In this document: one piece after another, positions 6,673-8,149 of the stretch
Position numbering within the stretch: the stretch's first letter is position 1
How the letters are laid out: every line of letters starts with the position of its first letter
From: Gammaproteobacteria bacterium
Lineage (GTDB): Bacteria > Pseudomonadota > Gammaproteobacteria > Eutrophobiales > Eutrophobiaceae
Length of the DNA stretch: 8,149 nt
NCBI GenBank assembly: GCA_009843675.1
Contig: VYCZ01000213.1
Span: 1 to 8,149, forward strand
Reading direction: 5' to 3'
The notes under the pieces: model-generated
The model's input: only the letters and a program-made list of their open reading frames with translations
Database searches by the model: none
Told to the model about the DNA's origin: nothing
Translations under genes and position numbers: made by a program

Positions 6673-8149
6673 ATGGTTTCGACAAACACGCAGGCTGCAG
6701 GCGCTACCGGCAACTATGGCATGACTGAACAAGCGCAACACTTCGACACGCTGGTACTGGGACTGGGCAGGACCGGCCTTTCATGCGTCAACTACCTGGC
6801 AGACCTGGGAGAGCGCATCGGGGTGGCCGATACCCGGCAGGAACCACCCGGACTGCCGGACCTGGAACAACGCTATCCGGATACCCCTTTCTTTGCCGGC
6901 GAATTCCGGCCCGACCTGCTGTGCCGGGCGCGCCGCCTTGTGGTCAGCCCCGGCATCGCCCCGCACCATCCGGCCATCCGCGCCGCCGCGCGCGCCGGGG
7001 TGGAAATCCTGGGGGACGTGGAGATTTTCTGCCGTAACGCCAATGCGCCACTGGTGGCGGTTACCGGGTCCAACGGCAAGAGCACGGTGGTGAGCCTGCT
7101 GGCCCAGATGCTTGAACGCGCAGGCCAGCGGGCCGGCCTCGGCGGCAATATCGGCACCCCCGCGCTGGACCTGCTGTCACGGCCGGCGCCGGATTATTAC
7201 GTGCTGGAACTGTCCAGTTTCCAGCTCGAAACCCTGCGCTCTCACAGGCCCGCCGCAGCCGCGGTCCTGAACGTATCGGCGGATCACCTGGATCGCCATG
7301 AAAGCATGGAAGACTACGCGCAGGCCAAGCAGAACATCTATGCCGGCGACGGCGCCATGATCATCAACCTGGATGATGAAACCGTGCGCGCCATGCAGCG
7401 CCCGGGACGCCGGACCGTCAGTTATTCCCTGGCGCGACCGGACGCCGATTTCCAGGCCGGCGACCGCAACGGCGAGACCTGGCTGGTTCACGGGGATGAA
7501 ATGTTGATCAGGCAGTCCGAACTCAGGGTCCACGGTCTGCACAACCTGGCCAACGTGCTGGCCTGCCTGGCGCTGGGCCGGGCGCTGGACCTGCCGCTGC
7601 TTGCCATGCTGGAGGCCGCGCGCGATTTTTCCGGGCTGCCGCACCGCTGCGAACGGGTGGCCGCGATCAACGGCGTCGACTGGATCAACGATTCCAAGGG
7701 GACCAACGTCGGCGCCACCCTGGCGGCCCTGCGGGGTCTGGCGCAGGACCGCAGCAACATAGTCCTGGTAGCCGGGGGCGACGGCAAGGGCGCTGATTTC
7801 TCGCCGCTGGCGGACGCTATCGGCGCGCATGTCAAGGCCGTCATACTGATGGGCAAGAGCGCGCAGGAAATAGCCGCCGTCGTGCCGCCCGGCAACCCCG
7901 TATTTTACGCAACCGGCATGGAATCGGCGGTGGGCGCCGCGGCGCGTGTCGCGCGACCCGGGGATACCGTATTGCTGTCCCCCGCCTGCGCCAGTACTGA
8001 CATGTTCAGAGACTTCGCAGAGCGCGGCGATGCCTTCAAACACAGCGTCGCCGGAATCAGGAGTCGCCCTGCGGGCGACAAAGTATCCGACTGGATGCCG
8101 GAACAAGTCCGGCATGACGAGGAAGGAGCAAGCGACACTGTCGACTCGT
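6673..8149 (+). CDS. murD: UDP-MurNAc-L-alanine:D-glutamate ligase MurD, 3' end missing
   Basis: MurD is the cytoplasmic ATP-dependent ligase that adds D-Glu to UDP-MurNAc-L-Ala. The frame is open to the window end and gives 492 residues so far; E. coli MurD has 438. With numbering from ATG 6673, it has LVLGLGRTGLSC (from 27), VSPGI, VTGSNGKST (P-loop Lys136), GGNIG, LELSSFQLET, SADHLDRH, likely carbamylated Lys219 in AQAKQNIY, LPHRCE, WINDSKGTNVG (337-347), GGDGKGADFSPL (368-379) and LLSPACAS (434-441). The family core ends at about residue 459 (base 8049, FAERGDAFKHSV). The following 33 residues are unlike MurD and are encoded by palindromic repeat sequence. ATG 6673 gives about 20 extra N-terminal residues; an in-frame ATG at 6721 gives a more typical N-terminus. 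Neither has a strong ribosome site, and I keep 6673 because a weak ACGGGAC lies just before it. The C-terminus cannot be judged from this window. Confidence 0.95.
   Translation, partial: MVSTNTQAAGATGNYGMTEQAQHFDTLVLGLGRTGLSCVNYLADLGERIGVADTRQEPPGLPDLEQRYPDTPFFAGEFRPDLLCRARRLVVSPGIAPHHPAIRAAARAGVEILGDVEIFCRNANAPLVAVTGSNGKSTVVSLLAQMLERAGQRAGLGGNIGTPALDLLSRPAPDYYVLELSSFQLETLRSHRPAAAAVLNVSADHLDRHESMEDYAQAKQNIYAGDGAMIINLDDETVRAMQRPGRRTVSYSLARPDADFQAGDRNGETWLVHGDEMLIRQSELRVHGLHNLANVLACLALGRALDLPLLAMLEAARDFSGLPHRCERVAAINGVDWINDSKGTNVGATLAALRGLAQDRSNIVLVAGGDGKGADFSPLADAIGAHVKAVILMGKSAQEIAAVVPPGNPVFYATGMESAVGAAARVARPGDTVLLSPACASTDMFRDFAERGDAFKHSVAGIRSRPAGDKVSDWMPEQVRHDEEGASDTVDS
8063..8079. repeat. 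Perfect short hairpin, GTCGCCC/GGGCGAC
   Basis: A seven-base perfect inverted repeat with a three-base loop (TGC) lies in the murD frame just after the conserved MurD domain ends. It is not followed by a T-run, so it is not a typical Rho-independent terminator. It lies 15 bases before a second perfect palindrome and is probably part of the same repeat element. Confidence 0.75.
8095..8115. repeat. Perfect palindrome, ATGCCGGA/TCCGGCAT
   Basis: An eight-base perfect inverted repeat surrounds the five-base loop ACAAG. With its flanks (TGG before, GACGA after) it has the form TGGATnCCGG...CCGGnATGACG, typical of dispersed extragenic palindromic repeats in many proteobacterial genomes. The resemblance to that class is from memory and was not searched. 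Here it is read through in frame by murD. Together with the hairpin at 8063-8079 it probably forms one element of roughly 8056-8125. Confidence 0.7.

Noticed and set aside
5213..6685. Minus-strand open frame of 490 codons opposite murF and mraY
   Set aside because: It is antisense to conserved genes, with an unusual Asp/His/Gln-rich translation arising from the hydrophobic codons of mraY. No domain is recognisable.
8063..8079. Rho-independent terminator at the hairpin
   Set aside because: No T-run follows the stem, it lies inside an open frame, and the dcw operon normally continues past murD.
7177..8115. Minus-strand open frame of 312 codons opposite murD, starting in the palindromic repeat
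   Set aside because: It is a shadow of murD. Its first residues (MPDLFRHPV) are only the reverse-strand reading of the palindromic repeat, a kind of translation often misannotated as protein.
1..8149. A novel defence, mobile or biosynthetic system
   Set aside because: Every gene is a standard dcw cluster member in the standard order. No foreign gene, transposase, array or composition break is visible apart from the repeat at the 3' end.

Overview
The window is a contiguous piece of a division and cell wall (dcw) cluster. Seven genes lie on the plus strand in the order rsmH (5' end missing) - ftsL - ftsI - murE - murF - mraY - murD (3' end missing). This order, the high GC content and the Gram-negative sequence features point to a proteobacterium, most likely a gammaproteobacterium. 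MurE carries the DNPR motif of meso-diaminopimelate ligases, FtsL is short, and MraY is exactly the length of the E. coli enzyme. I cannot name a genus. The missing neighbours would normally be mraZ upstream and ftsW, murG and murC downstream.

Layout: 1-741 is the 3' part of rsmH (16S rRNA methyltransferase). 738-1001 is ftsL and 998-2710 is ftsI (divisome membrane proteins). 2713-4218 is murE, 4215-5570 is murF, 5570-6652 is mraY, and 6673 to the window end is murD. Coding is almost continuous. Most junctions are stop/start overlaps of 1-4 bases (GTGA, ATGA, TGATG), as expected for one translationally coupled operon. The only real spacer is 20 bases between mraY and murD, and it contains a small imperfect duplication. 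No stretch lacks a gene for 300 bases. I see no promoter, terminator, RNA gene, insertion sequence or CRISPR array.

How the genes work together: MurD, MurE and MurF successively add D-Glu, meso-DAP and D-Ala-D-Ala to the UDP-MurNAc peptide in the cytoplasm. MraY then transfers the phospho-MurNAc-pentapeptide to undecaprenyl phosphate, making lipid I. FtsI (PBP3) cross-links the finished peptidoglycan at the septum, and FtsL is part of the FtsQLB complex that activates FtsWI. RsmH modifies the ribosomal P site and is a conserved passenger of the cluster.

Most of the window is ordinary, and I found no convincing new biological system. The most notable feature is at the far 3' end. There the conserved MurD domain finishes near 8049, but the reading frame continues through two perfect palindromes (8063-8079 and 8095-8115) that look like a dispersed palindromic repeat, giving MurD a non-homologous C-terminal extension of at least 33 residues. 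Lesser oddities are a glycine in the near-invariant SFHSLEDR motif of RsmH, a glycine in place of the usual Asp before the RTGE motif of FtsI, and the mraY-murD duplication.
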